Source: Xiphophorus maculatus
Taxonomy: Eukaryota; Chordata; Actinopteri; Cyprinodontiformes; Poeciliidae
Length of the DNA stretch: 64,000 nucleotides
Assembly: GCF_002775205.1 (NCBI RefSeq)
Contig: NC_036447.1
Location: 24,906,501 to 24,970,500 of the forward strand
Direction: 5' to 3'
Below the pieces are notes generated by a model. That model worked only from the letters and a program-made list of their open reading frames with translations, made no database searches and was not told where the DNA came from. A program made the position numbers and the translations under genes. Positions 10,740 through 23,394 of the stretch are shown here, piece by piece; the stretch's first letter is position 1, and the number at the start of each line of letters is the position of its first letter.

Positions 10740-11432
10740 TGCTGTTTAGAAAAGACCCACCCACAGACACACATGTGGAAATACTTCAAAAACTTGTGGT
10801 CAACTTAACAAAGTAGGGTAAATCATGTGTGTCAGTGTGTTGCTGCTCTAGATTTTTAACTATAATTTTATAGTGTATTGTCATAAAAAATAAACAGCCA
10901 ACCACTCAAACTGCTTCATTCAGAGCTAAAATTTTACTTTTTTGCATACTATATATTGCTAATCCAGCCATGCAAATTTTCTTTTCAAATTATCTGGTTT
11001 CATCTGTAGTTAAGGAACCTGTAATTTAAGCTGGACAACATACAAATACACATTGCTTCTTTATTTATCTTCAGTATGTTGGTATACGTTGGTGGAACTT
11101 TCCTTATTCGTTCTTTGATACTGAGATTAAATGACTATTTTTTTTTAGAAAAAGAGAATGATGTTGTATAGAAAAGCAGCATAACTACAATAAGACTTGT
11201 AAAACATGACGCGCGTTTGTTCTCAACCGCTATTGTGAACTGTAAAATAACTTCATCTCTATTATGCGTGCAAAACATAAGTTGTCATGTTTTCTGTTCT
11301 TAATCATTGAGAAGCATTGCAGTTTATGATGTATGGTTTGGATGCAGCTGGTCACCATGGAAACCCAGTCCATGAAGCTCTGTGGATTGTTCTTGAGCTA
11401 ATCTGAAGCTTGAAGGTGTGTAGTGATTGAGT
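10740..11432. other. Gene-free upstream region of ART A
   Basis: AT-rich sequence. The only thing of note is an X-box-like GTCACCATGGAAAC at about 11354, one base off the RFX consensus. No coding or repeat assignment. Confidence 0.4.
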
Positions 11433-11810
11433 CTACAGAAAGTTGCACTTTCCTCTTCGCACTATGTGCTTCACCATCCACTGACCTCGCTCTGTCAGTT
11501 TCCTTGGCATGACCACTTTATGGCTGACTTGCTGCCATTTCCAAACACTTCCATTTTCTTCTAATTCAATATTTAGCAGCGAGAAAATGTCACAACTGGG
11601 TTTGTTGCACAGGTGGCATCCAATCACAGTTCCACACTGAAATTCACTGAGCTCTTTAGAGCGAGCCATTCTTTCACAGATGTTTGTAAAAACAGTCAAC
11701 ATGCCTACGTGCCTAATTTTATGCACCTGTGGCCTTGAAAAACATGGGAACACCTGATTCTGATCATTTGGATGGGTGAGCAAATAGTCTTGGCAATATA
11801 GTTTAGCACT
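11433..11810 (-). pseudogene. Tc1-like transposase 5' fragment
   Basis: The minus strand reads MARSKELSEFQCGTVIGCHL, then LTERGQWMVKHIVRRG. This is the start of the paired-like DNA-binding domain of fish Tc1 transposases. The region in front (ICERMARSKE) and an end motif near 11790-11810 (complement of CTTGGCAATATAGT) fit the 5' part of such an element. The DDE core is absent and the frame ends about 40 codons after the conserved part. A dead relic. Confidence 0.75.
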
Positions 11811-12087
11811 GAATGGACATGAATCTTTGTAAAACTAAACCACAGTAAATGGTAATAGAAGTTGTAGAGTGTACCTTTTGTTTTGGTAAGGCAGTAAAGG
11901 TCCATGACCCCAAGCAAGTTCAAAGTCAGTGTGCTGGTTAATCATGACTGACATACTTTTATATGATGATGTCAAACTCATTGTCTAAAAGATAAGAAGG
12001 GACTTGTCATTCTTGCTGGTTGTTTTTCCACAAACTTCTGCTTCAACAAAACCCAACAGTCTTCTTCTTAAAAAGGTCAGACAAGGG
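11811..12087. other. Non-coding, no recognised feature
   Basis: Sequence between the Tc1 relic and the SINE; nothing supportable seen. Confidence 0.35.
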
Positions 12088-12278
12088 CATGCCGTGGTGG
12101 CGTAGTGGTTAGCGCAACCCGTATTTGGAGGCCTTGAGTCCTCGACGCGGCCGTCGCGGGTTCGACTCCCGGACCCGACGATATTTGCCGCATGTCTTCC
12201 CCGTTTCCTGTCAGCCTACTATCATATAAGGGTCACTAGAGCCCACAAAAGACCCCCTGGAGGGGTAAAAAAAACGTT
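12088..12278 (+). mobile_element. tRNA-derived SINE
   Basis: The head carries a pol III A box (TGGCGTAGTGG, 12098-12108) and B box (GGTTCGACTCC, about 12159-12169) at tRNA-like spacing. A non-tRNA body and a short A-run after GGAGGGGT at about 12270 follow. The tRNA-like part does not fold as an intact cloverleaf on inspection, so this is a SINE and not a tRNA gene. Confidence 0.8.
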
Positions 12279-12517
12279 TAAACTTTATTTGCTTTCAGGA
12301 AAAAAAAAAGATTCAGAGTGATACAATTACTTTTGCTATATAGTCACCAGAACAAGTAAAATAAAACAAAAACAGAATACAACAGAGTTTAAAACTACAT
12401 AGCTGTAGTAGTACTGATGTACAGAGTCATCAGAATTAAACTTGTTAATTTTTCAAATACATAATTGGACCTGTAAACCAGCCAGTCTGTTAAGTAGCAT
12501 GCGTCATTATTATTCAC

Positions 12518-12757
12518 CGGGAGGAGGCCCCGGGGAAGACCCAGGACACGCTGGAGGGATTATGTCTCTCGGCTGGCCTGGGAACGCCTCGGGATTCCCC
12601 CGGAAGAGCTGGAAGAAGTAGCCGGGGAGAGGGAAGTCTGGGCCTCCCTTCTGAAGCTGCTACCCCCGCGACCTGACCTCGGATAAGTGGAAGAAGATGG
12701 ATGGATGGATGGATGGATGGATGGATGGATGGATGGATGGATGGATGGATGGATGGC
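12518..12757 (+). mobile_element. 5'-truncated Rex3 (RTE) LINE 3' end with GATG tail
   Basis: The plus strand translates as RPRGRPRTRWRDYVSRLAWE, then GIPPEELEEVAGEREVWASL and [12 protein letters not shown], then stop. This is the C-terminus of the Rex3 reverse transcriptase ORF. It is followed after about 12 bp by tandem GATG/ATGG units to 12757, the known Rex3 3' tail. Only about 180 bp of coding sequence remain. Confidence 0.88.
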
Positions 12758-13570
12758 TTCTGTGGCGTGTACACAAACTTGTCCAGGACATTGACAAAGC
12801 ATGACAAACGTACAGAAGCACAAAGAGGAAGTGAAAACTTCTCTCACCCTCAGTCATCTATCTAATCTGCTACTTCATGTTGCTTTTGGCAATTTACCAT
12901 CAGCATCTTCTTCTGTGGAAACCTCTGAGGACTTATCGCCAAAGGTGAGGGATACATCACCAGGCAGATAAAGTTGAGACTCTGTGAACTCTCTGACCTT
13001 CTGCGCCTGTTTTATCCTGTTTGGGGGCAACAGAAAGGCTGGAAGGCCTGGTTCCACCTCAGTGTCTCCTGGAGTGGAACCAGGGTCTCCTGACCCTGAA
13101 GTGGAACCAAAATACTCAATGCAACCTATGGGGGAATTTGACTGCCAGAAGTTGCGAGCTTACGTTTTACAATCTGAAATATTGCGGCTCAAGGAGTACC
13201 GTCGCCTAACAACCGTTCCATCCAATAGAAGGACAGTTTTCCACCCTGTGCAATTAATAAAACACATCTCCTCTTCTGTTGATGGGTAGAAAACAACTCC
13301 AACTTTCTGCTCCTTCCTCCATGTCATGACATGTTTACAAAAGAATAATCAGTTGTTTTTGTCAAGCTAATGGTTTCCCAACTGAATAAAACTTACAACA
13401 AAGATTATGGCCACTTCACCTGTGATCGTTTGTCATGTAAGCGCAAAACTGATAGTACATGTATGTTCTTTAAAATCAACACCAGCTTAACCAGTCTTAA
13501 ACATCTGTTCAGATCCTGATCTGTGACCTATAGGTCAATAGGTCATCTTGACCTATTGAATGACTTCATT
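12758..13570. other. Gene-free; partly paralogous to 7690-7900
   Basis: Continues the old duplication described at 6258-8328 (AGAGGAAGTGAA, CATCTTCTTCTGTG). No ORF here has recognisable protein similarity. Confidence 0.4.
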
Positions 13571-13574
13571 TAGA

Positions 13575-15023
13575 TTTAAGTATATTTGATCTTTAAAGTG
13601 GACATATCATGCTTTAAATTCTTCTTCAGTTCAGGTCAATATAAAGAGGAACAGCAATACTTTGGTCTGACTTTGTAACTTAAAGCCTTGAAATTGGGCG
13701 TCTGTCTCTTTGAGGAACTCTTCAGGAAGTCATCACCACATCACTCCTTTCCTAGCTGAAGCTGAAGCTGTGCACTGACTCTTGATCGTTCTTCTTTAGG
13801 TCCGAAAGATTAACGATCAGACGGTGTCCAGTCATGGCACTTGGTTGATCACGTACGCTGTCCATTGGGCCGCGTCCACTTTAATTATGGTGTAAATAGT
13901 GTTGAAAATCAGGACATGTTGTAACGACTTTGACCACTAGGTGGCGGGGTTGTTTCTTGATTTCTGTGCTTGTGCTGCAAGTTAGAAACTAAGTGAAAGC
14001 TGCTGGACGTGAACTGCATCATCTCACCCCCAACTTAGTCAGAAGAAAGACGGAGCCATCGGTCCACAATCCAGGAATTTATTGAGTGAATAATATTAGA
14101 ATTAAAATAATGAGTAAAACTGCTTTTTGTGAACAGTTACCTGAGATGCTATGATTTATCTCATAACAACTGATCTGAATTCATCAGAGGATTTGTTTTG
14201 TAAACATGGCAGATTTCTGATGAGACATGACCATTTTTAAATGTACACAGATATTAAATAAAGGGAACCCAACGTGGAACCTTGGGGTTCTCCATGTGTG
14301 AGTTTTGTCAGCTCTGATGGATAGTTACCTATTGACATCTACTGACGTTGAGAAGTCTCTGTTCTTTAGGTAAGACTAGAACCAGTCAAGTTCTGTAGAA
14401 AGTCTGACCCAGATCTCCAGTTGTTAAAAAAAAAACCCAGTGGAGTTTCGGTACCGTGGTGAACACGGAAACTTTTGGACATTTGATATGCAAAGCAACA
14501 TGTTTTTATTATTATTATTATTATTTTATTTCACAATCCAAACATTCATACTGTAGATCAGTTTTGTGCTTGATCTGTTTTGAGAGTATTTCAAGAATAT
14601 TTTCTGAACAACATTATTTTATCTGAACACAGACGCAGCAAGGCTCAGGTGTTCCAATATAATGTTTATTAAAACAGAAAAAAATCAATCAGGAAATATA
14701 GCAGATGAACAAAATAAATGATCACAACCATCAAACATTTAACTATTTTAAAGACACTTAAAAGTTATTTTAAATAGCAACAATTCACAACAGATATCGT
14801 CTCACATAAGACAAAAGGGTCAAATTCATGTCCAATCACACAGAATATATTCTGGTTCAAATCAAAATCTTATCAATCTAAAACAGTCCAATCATACAGA
14901 TTCAAATCCAGCTTCATATGCGTATGCAGTTCACAATTCAAATTTTAATAAATTTTAATGCAGATGATCTTTTCATTGTAGCCTCATAAAAATATTACAA
15001 TCTAAAGCAGCCCAGCTAATTAT
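13575..15023. repeat. Module repeat, about 1.45 kb, near-identical to 19215-20694
   Basis: Long collinear match to 19215-20694 with only scattered differences, for example in a TTA-repeat at 14508-14525 and in the A-run after CCAGTTGTT. It is the non-coding downstream half (in ART orientation) of a duplicated unit. It includes AGGTGGCGGGGTTG and ends in CAGCCCAGC. I see no conserved ORF. Confidence 0.85.
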
Positions 15024-15807
15024 TATGAGTTTTTGACTTTGCAGCAAATGAACATCTTGATCAAGCATGTGGCGACAGTAAGAAGGAATGACTCACTTTA
15101 AACACACTCTCTGTAAATTAATGAGTTTCAAAGTGACAAAACATAGTAAAAGCGATGGATTGTTTTTTTTTTTTTGCCTCTGTCTTCTGAATTGTTTAGT
15201 TTCCTTACTCATATAAACTATAAAATAGTTTACAGTTACTATGACTTGTCAAAAAGATATCTGATTGGTTTACAATGATAATATTCTTGCCATTTGAATT
15301 TGATGAGCGAGGCTGTCAGGAAAAATACATTGATTTGATTTGGCCTGCAACCAAAACATTATGAAATATCGACTTAAATGCACTATATTTTGTTGGTATA
15401 TGAAAACATAACCTTCACCAACCTCCCAACTGCATGTGAAGAGTAAATATTTGTAGATCATCATCATTTAAGTATTATATATTTAAAAAGCCATGTCTGA
15501 TTCTGTGTACAGTCATCACCAAGCTCAGTTTGAGAAGCAAAGAGAGGAGAAAGTTAATGGTTGTAGTTCAAATTAATGTGCACTTATGTGAATTAACATT
15601 TCAATGTTGCCCGTCATTTAATTTCAGCTTTACAATTTAGACAATTTTTTCATACTTTTTTTTACACAGTAGTGCTTGTAGGTGTACACACTCACTGTTG
15701 TATATTTGTTATCATATCTAATTGTTAAACAGAACTGAGTAGCCAATTTTCTTTAAAAAAATCTCAAATCATGTCCAGATTTGCAGTTACTTTTATTTCT
15801 AGACTGT

Positions 15808-16744
15808 TCAGTTAAAACCATGAGGACGTTTCTTCTCGATCAGATCACAGTTTAAATTGGACAGAGGTTTGTTTGTGCTCTGAAGTTTGTAGACAACCTC
15901 ACAAGGAAGTTTGTTGTGCTTTGAGCTTTCCTTTATTTCTGTTACTCTAAAAACTTCGTACGGAGGGATCAGGACTTCGTTTTCTGATTTAGTGCTAGAG
16001 TATTTTGAGATGTCTGCTCCAAAACAGGTGGAGATCTCAAAGCATGACTGGGTACCAAACTCTTCATTAGCATAGTTACCCATCGAACTGGAGGAAAAAG
16101 CGCCAAGACGAATCTCTTTGTTGAGAACATTTTTGCTGAATTTGCATTTTGTTCTCCGGAAAACGGTGACACAGTTTCCTGCTTTGGGTTTGATGGTGCG
16201 CAGGGCCATGGTGAGGTAGAAGTGCAGAGTGTGATACAGGAATTTGGTTTTGTACACAGATTTTTGTGTTCGGGTTGCGTTGTTGAAATCATAGTATAGC
16301 GGTGGGACGTTCAGGGTGTACGCGTACAGAGCCATGATTTGTTCCTTCTTCAGCGGCAGGTTATTCGTCCATTTACTGTAATATTTCTCAGCTTTATTCC
16401 AGGCCTGTTTGAAGTTCTTATTTTTGTTTATCTCATTTTGTAAAAATGTCTTTATTTTTTTCTCTTGGTCATTTTCACATTTGTCGTACATGTCATCCAC
16501 AGACTCTGGAGCCATATCCAGTTGGATTGGGCAATCCGGCAAAGTTTTACATTTCTGCCAAAATTAAGCAAAAACAAAAAGAAACACATTACTGATTACT
16601 AGTGTTTATGTTCAGCATGTGTGAATCTACAACATTTAAATAAACAAGTAAATTTTTCTTCACCTTCTTCAACTTCGCTTGTGGAGCCCCAAGACAAGGT
16701 CCAAATAACATAAACACAGCCACAAAAATGATCAACTTTGACAT
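15808..16744 (-). CDS. ART B: secreted NAD(P)(+)-arginine ADP-ribosyltransferase
   Basis: Exon 1 is 16744-16664 (27 codons, signal peptide MSKLIIFVAVFMLFGPCLGA). It ends AAGAAG|GTGAAG and joins in phase 0, after a 109-bp intron, to exon 2 at 16554-15808, giving 275 aa. The ART domain shows SVDDMYDKC, the arginine in TVFRRTK, the EIRLGAFSSSS segment and ENEVLIPPYE with ExE intact, so arginine-specific transferase activity is plausible. The C-terminus (RPHGFN) is short and polar, with no GPI or membrane signal. A pyrimidine-rich acceptor at about 16764 in front of the ATG suggests a non-coding first exon. AATAAA lies just past the stop (about 15790). Closest relative in the window is ART C. Confidence 0.92.
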
Positions 16745-17234
16745 TGTGACTCAGCAGGCAACTCTGAAAACAAGCAAGAAAAAAATGTTTGGTCCGCGTA
16801 ACTTTAATGTGCCAATGTAGTTTTTCCCTTAAACTAGGTGCTGCCACCAACAAAGCTGTGGTACCTCAGCTTTTAAAGCAGATCTATGAATAATTAAGCT
16901 GAGCGCTGGTTGAAGTTTATGGGTTATATTAATGTTCAGACAGATATCAGGGCTGAAATAAGATCAGGACACAAAAGAACACAGTTTGAACTCAATCCTG
17001 AACTAGGCAGGAAGTCAGTATAGAGAGGCCAGCATAGATGTAATGTGATCAAAAACACTAATTTGTAGAAAATTACATGCAGATGCATTTCCCCCCCCTT
17101 GCAGATGTTGAACTGAAGACTTAAAATATCAGTATACAGAGTTACACAATTCTAAGCATGATCCAATAGAAGAATAAATTAAGTGATGGTGGAGTAGGAG
17201 GAAGTGGGGTAACATGAACATATTTGATCAGAAC

Positions 17235-17680
17235 CGATTCACCATTCTTTGGACATATACATAAACATAGTTTTTGTTTTTACTGAATTAACCGTTGAAT
17301 TGCAGTATTACATTGACAATAGTTTTACCAAGGGTAACTTAGGGTGTCTATTGTTTATTATTATTCTTGTTTAAGAATACATCTTCTCTCATCAAAGGCT
17401 TATTCCATCAGTTTCAACATCATATTTCCCAAAATTCTGCCTTAAGGAAGTTTAATTATTCTGGAAAATTAGAGAGTAAAAAATGAGTCATACCTGAAGT
17501 TATATGAAGAGCTTCTGGAAGGATGATTATCAAAATATTAAAAATGGTTTCTGTGTTTTAGTTAGATTGTTTATTTTCTTTTGGCAGAAAAATCCAAATC
17601 ATGAAATAGATCAGGATCCAAAGAAATTAAAGTGAAAAGAGCAAAATACAAAAACACTGAGTAAGTAAAATGAATAAGGC
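17235..17680. repeat. ART upstream-flank repeat (copy 2)
   Basis: Matches window bases 1-107 plus 898-975, and 23395-23700. It contains the uninterrupted CATGAAATAGATCAGG site used by the hAT insertion at 108. Lies upstream of ART B. Confidence 0.8.
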
Positions 17681-18560
17681 TTCTGCCCACCAGCCCTGGT
17701 CTACGCTGCTTTATACAAAAGGCAGAAGCAGAAGTTCATAAGCTAAACTTATCTGCAGAAGAACACATTTTTTTATTATTGCAAATGTAAACCTCAAAGC
17801 TCATAAGTCACAGTTTTTTTCTGTTAATTGTGAGCTGCAACTTCCTTTTACTTGCTAACATTCATCTGTTGCACGGCCTTCTATGTCTTCAGCTGCAGTG
17901 TGCATGAGGTCTTCGTCTGACCTTGAGCTGTTCACACCTTTTTCTTGGTGTCTCACTTCTCTTTAAGTTGATTCGCCTCCAATTATTCTTAGATTGTTTC
18001 TTTTCTACAGCCCTAAAATGCAAAACTTTAAAATGTCTTGGATTTTAAAGACACAAAAATCAACAGGTTTTGAGATACACCAACACACTCACATCCCTCC
18101 TCCTTCATTACAGAATAAAATTGAATAACCATTTATGAATGTCTTTTTCTTTTGGTTTGGATCCAGAGGCAGATTGTTGTCTGTTGTCGATCAGTTGATT
18201 GGTTTAGGCCCGGTTTGAAATCCCACTAACAACAGAGCATTTGCCAATTGCACATTACCTCACTGAAAATACAAAGCTCCTATTGCTGTTCTGGAAAAGG
18301 ACAAACTTTAATTGTTCTGTGAAGAAAAATGATTAACATGTTTGCAAAAAACACTTGAAATGGATTTTCAGTTTTGACAGGAGTTTATCCAACACCGTAA
18401 AAGTAAGAACATTTTATTCAGCTCTATGTGACACTAACTGACTAAATACCTTAAAAACCATAAAATGATGCTTAGAGACGATGATCAGGGAGTTCAGGAG
18501 AATCTCAGCAGATATTTAGATGATCCAATTCAGATATTCTGTTATTAATTTAAGACCAAA
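17671..18560. repeat. Local repeat R, copy 1
   Basis: Starts TGAATAAGGCTTCTGCCCAC and recurs at 20698 (about 470 bp) and 23691 (about 900 bp), with further fragments at 18715-19210 and 24690-25140. Copies start about 3.0 kb apart. No coding capacity is shared between copies. Confidence 0.75.
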
Positions 18561-19214
18561 TCCACTGATAAAACAGCTCCATCAATGTTGCCACATCAGC
18601 AACAAAGTCCTGGAAAAGGACAAGCTGGGATTGGGTTATGAAGAAAATGTGGACAGAAGTTCATAAGCTAACCTATCAACAGATAAAAAAAACATCTACA
18701 CTTATCTGCAGAAGAACACATTTCTTTATTATTGCAAATGTAAACATCAAATCTCATGAGTCAGTCTTTTTCTGTTAATTGTGAGCTGCAGCTTCCTTTT
18801 ACTTGTGTTCATGTCTTATCTTATCTGCTTCTGTGCTTGAGCTGTTCACACCTTATTCTTGGTGTCTCACTTCTCTTTAAGTTGATTTGCCTCCACTATT
18901 CTTTGTTTTTAATAGTTTTTTTCCCTTTAGCCCTAATATGCAAAACTTTAAAAGACACAGACGACACACAAAACCAACTGAATTTGAGATACAAAATCAC
19001 CAACATATAAACACTAAACTTTTTTTTTTTTTTTTAAAACCCACTTGAAATGGATTTTCAATTTTCACAGGGGCAATTTGAATCCCATAGAAATAACCAA
19101 GTTTTTATTCAGCTCTATGCGACACTAACTGACTAAATACCTCAAAAACCATCAAATGATGCTGAGAGACGATGAGCAGGGAGTTCAGGAGAATCTCAGC
19201 AGATATTTAGCAAC
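18561..19214. repeat. Rearranged fragments of repeat R
   Basis: Contains diverged pieces of the same repeat (GAACACATTTCTTTATTATT, TTCTTGGTGTCTCACTTCTC, GAGTTCAGGAGAATCTCAGC), apparently a degraded extra copy. Confidence 0.55.
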
Positions 19215-20694
19215 CCCAAAATTTAGATATATTTGATCTTTAAAGTAGACATATCATGCTTTAAATCCTTCACTTTTATTCAGTTCAGGTCAATATAAAG
19301 AGGAACAGCAATACTTTGGTCTGACTTTGTAACTTAAAGCCTTGAAATTGGGCGTCTGTCTCTTTGAGGAACTCTTCAGGAAGTCATCACCACATCACTC
19401 CTTTCCTAGCTGAAGCTGAAGCTGTGCACTGACTCTTGATCGTTCTTCTTTAGGTCCGAAAGATTAACGATCAGGCGGTGTCCAGTCATGGCACTTGGTT
19501 GATCACGTACGTTGTCTATTGGGCCGCGTCCACTTTAATTATGGTGTAAATAGTGTTGAAAATCAGGACATGTTGTAACGACTTTGACCACTAGGTGGCG
19601 GGGTTGTTTCTTGATTTCTGTGCTTGTGCTGCAAGTTAGAAACTAAGTGAAAGCTGCTGGACGTGAACTGCATCATCTCACCCCCAACTTAGTCAGAAGA
19701 AAGACGGAGCCATCGGTCCACAATCCAGGAATTTATTGAATGAATAATATTAGAATTAAAATAATGAGTAAAACTGCTTTTTGTGAACAGTTACCTGAGA
19801 TGCTATGATTTATCTCATAACAACTGATCTGAATTCATCAGAAGATTTATTTTGTAAACATGGCAGATTTCTGATGAGAGTTATGACCATTTTTAAATGT
19901 ACACAGATATTAAATAAAGGGAAACCCAACCTGGAACCTTGGGGTTCTCCATGTGTGAGTTTTGCCAGCTCTGATGGATAGTTACCTATTGACATCTACT
20001 GACGTTGAGAAGTCTCTGTTCTTTAGGTAAGACTCAAACCAGTCAAGTTCTGTAGAAAGTCTGACCCAGATCTCCAGTTGTTAAAAAAAACCCAGTGGAG
20101 TCTAGGTACCGTGGTGAACACGGAAACTTTTGGACATTTGATATGCAAGGCAACATGTTTTTATTATTATTATTAATATTATTATTATTTTATTTCACAA
20201 TCCAAACATTCATACTGTAGATCAGTTTTGTGCTTGATCTGTTTTGAGAGTATTTCAAGAATATTTTCTGAACAACATTATTTTATCTGAACACAGACGC
20301 AGCAAGGCTCAGGTGTTCCAATATAATGTTTATTAAAACAGAAAAAATCAATCAGGAAATATAGCAGATGAACAAAATAAATGATCACAACCATCAAACA
20401 TTTAACTATTTTAAAGACACTTAAAAGTTATTTTAAATAGCAATTATTCACAACAGATATCGTCTCACATAAGACAAAAGGGTCAAATTCATGTCCAATC
20501 ACACAGAATATATTCTGGTTCAAATCAAAATCTTATCAATCTAAAACAGTCCAATCATACAGATTCAAATCCAGCTTCATATGCGTATGCAGTTCACAAT
20601 TCAAATTTTGATACATTTTAATAAATTTAAATGCAGATGATCGTTTCATTGTAGCCACATAAAAAAATTACAATCTAAAGCAGCCCAGCAAATT
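19215..20694. repeat. Module repeat, second copy of 13575-15023
   Basis: See 13575-15023. This copy runs directly into repeat R at 20698 instead of into an ART gene. The order of parts therefore differs between the two modules and a later rearrangement or deletion is implied. Confidence 0.85.
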
Positions 20695-20697
20695 ATA

Positions 20698-21170
20698 TGA
20701 ATAAGGCTTCTGCCCACCAGCCCTGGTCTACGCTGCTTTATACATAAAGCAGAAGCAGAAGTTCATAAGCTAAACTTATCTGCAGAAGAACACATTTCTT
20801 TATTATTGCAAATGTAAACCTCAAAGCTCATAAGTCACAGTCTTTTTCTGTTAATTGTGAGCTGCAACTTCCTTTTACTTGCTAACATTCATCTGTTGCA
20901 CGGCCTTCTATGTCTTCAGCTGCAGTGTGCATGAGGTCTTCGTCTGACCTTGAGCTGTTCACACCTTTTTCTTGGTGTCTCACTTCTCTTTAAGTTGATT
21001 CGCCTCCAATTATTCTTAGATTGTTTCTTTTCTACAGTCCTAAAATGCAAAACTTTAAAATGTCTTGGATTTTAAAGACACAAAAATCAGCAGATCTTGA
21101 GATACACCGTCACACTCATCCCCCTTCCTTCATTAAAGAATAAAATTGAATAACTGTTTATGAATGGGTT
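20698..21170. repeat. Local repeat R, copy 2 (short)
   Basis: Near-identical to the first 470 bp of the copies at 17671 and 23691, then broken by a T-rich stretch at about 21165-21180. Confidence 0.75.
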
Positions 21171-21183
21171 TTTTTTGTTTGTT

Positions 21184-21560
21184 AGATAGATGATCACAAA
21201 CATTTAACTATTTTAAAGACACTTTTAAAATCTAAAGTTTTTAAAGTTATTTTAAATAGCAACAATTCACAACAGATATCATCTCACATAAGACAAAAGG
21301 GTCAAATTCATGTCCAATCACACAGAATATATTCTGGTTCAAATCAACATCTTATCAATCTAAAACAGTCCAATCATACAGATTCAAATCCAGCTTCATA
21401 TGCGTATGCAGTTCACAATTCAAATTTTGATACATTTTAATAAATTTAAATGCAGATGATCGTTTCACTGAAGTCACATAAAAATATTACAATCTAAAGC
21501 AGCCCAGCTAATTATTATGAGTTCTTGACTTTGCAGCAAATGAACATCTTGATCAAGCAT
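21184..21560. repeat. Partial third copy of module repeat
   Basis: Matches 14717-15070 and the end of 20341-20694 (TCAAATTCATGTCCAATCAC, GCTTCATATGCGTATGCAGT). It continues into the downstream flank of ART C just as the 14.7-kb copy continues into that of ART B. Confidence 0.8.
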
Positions 21561-22220
21561 GTGGCGACAGTAAGAAGGAATGACTCACTTTAAACATTGT
21601 ATGCAGATTAATGGGTTACAAAGTGCCACAATGTAATAAAAACATTGGGGTTTTTTTCTGTTTTCTGAATTATTTTACAGTTTCCTTACTCACATGAGCA
21701 ATAAAATATTTTAAACACTTACTGTAGCTTGTCAAAAAGATATCTGAATCCGCATACAGACATCATCACAAAGCTCAGTTTGAGAAGCCATCTGATCTAA
21801 CAAGCTGGCTTGTTAGATCAGAAAACAAAGAGCAGAGTAGAACTGGTTTGGGATTACTTTTTATGGGAAAGAAAACATTAAAAAAAGGAAAGTTAATGGT
21901 TGTAGTTAAAACTCATGTGCACAATAAATGTGAATTAACGATTAAATGTTACTTGTCATTTAATTTCAGCTTCACAATTTAGACAGTTTTCTCTCTTAAA
22001 ATTTTACACAGTAAAGATTATGCATGTTCACATTCACTGTTGGATATTTGTTATCATAACTCGGTCGGCCCTCAACACACCATGTGAAACTCAGGATTGG
22101 ATTTGAGTGAACGAGATGAAATTTGAGTTACGTTTTGTTAAAATAGAACTGATTTTCTTGAAAAAGAAATCTCAAATTATGTCCAGATCTGCGCACCACC
22201 GCCTTTATTTCTAGGACGTT

Positions 22221-23166
22221 TCAGTTAAAACCACGCAGACGTTTTCTCCTGACTAGAGTACAGTTTAAATTGGAATGAGGTTTGTTTGTGCTCTGCAGCT
22301 TGTAGACGACCTCACAAGGAAGTTTGTTGTTGTCAGCGGCTTTCTTTATTTCTGTTACTTTAAAAACTTCGTAGGGAGGGATCAGGACTTCTTTTTCTGA
22401 TTTAATGCTAGAGTACTCTGAGATGTTTGCTCCAAAACAGGTGGAGATCTCAAAGCATGACTGGCTACCAAATATTTTCTCGCAAGGATAGTTACCCATC
22501 GAACTGGAGGAAAAAGCGCCAAGACGAATCTCTTTGTTGAGAACATCTTTGCTGAATTTGCAGTTTGTTCTCCGGAAAACAGTGACACAGTTTCCTGCTT
22601 TGGGTTTGATGGCGCGCAGGGCCATGGTGAGGTAGAAGTGCAGAGTGTGAAACGGGAATTTGATTTCGTACACAGATTTTTGTTTTCGTACTGCGTTGTT
22701 GAATTCGCGGTACAGCGGTGGGACGTTCAGGGTGTATGCATAAAGAGCCATGATTTGTTCCTTCTTCAGCGGCGGGTTATCCGCCCAATTCTTGTTGTAG
22801 TATTTCTCTGCACTATCCCAGGCCTGTTTGAAGTCCTTATTTTTGTTTTTCTCATTTTGTAAAAATGTCTCCGCTATTATTCTCTCCATGTCATTTTCGC
22901 ATTTGTCGTACATGTCATCCACAGAGTTTGGAGCCATATTCAGTTGGATTGGACGATGAATCCAGCTTTTTAATTTTTGCCAAAGCTAAACAGAAACACG
23001 AAAGAAACATGTTATTGAATATTACGTCCGTGTTGAGCATGTGTGGATGTAAAGCAAATAAGCAATAAAATAAAACATTCCTCACCGTCTTCAAATTCTC
23101 CACTGGCGTCCCAACACAGGATGCAAATAGCACGAAGACAGCCACCCAGATTACCAACCGTGCCAT
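22221..23166 (-). CDS. ART C: secreted NAD(P)(+)-arginine ADP-ribosyltransferase
   Basis: Exon 1 is 23166-23086 (27 codons, signal peptide MARLVIWVAVFVLFASCVG), donor AAGACG|GTGAGG. Exon 2 is 22985-22221 after acceptor TGTTTAG. The join is phase 0 and the protein is 281 aa. The ART domain shows SVDDMYDKC, the arginine in TVFRRTN, EIRLGAFSSSS and EKEVLIPPYE with ExE intact. The C-terminus RRKRLRGFN has no membrane or GPI signal. An acceptor (GTTGTCAG) about 20 bp before the ATG suggests a non-coding first exon. AATAAA is 11 bp past the stop. The coding exons and both flanks are paralogous to ART B, so the pair arose by tandem duplication of a module of several kilobases. Confidence 0.92.
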
Positions 23167-23394
23167 CTTGACTCAGAAGACAAGTCTGACAACACATTTT
23201 AAACAAAGCGCATCAGTGAACAACTGCGCTGGGCATTAGTTGAGGTTTATGGGTGTATATTGATGTTCAGACAGATATCGGGGCGAACTAACAAAAAAAA
23301 AACAAGTTTGAATCCTGAAATAAGCAGGAAGACTTATTATATTGATAATCTTAGTTTTATCAAGGGTAATTTAAAGTGTTTATCATTATTATTA

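Noticed and set aside
12098-12170. tRNA gene
   Set aside because: A and B boxes are present, but the body and tail are those of a SINE and no intact cloverleaf was found.
12514-12857. Minus-strand frames with SIHPSIHP repeats
   Set aside because: Translation of the Rex3 GATG tail; not a protein repeat.
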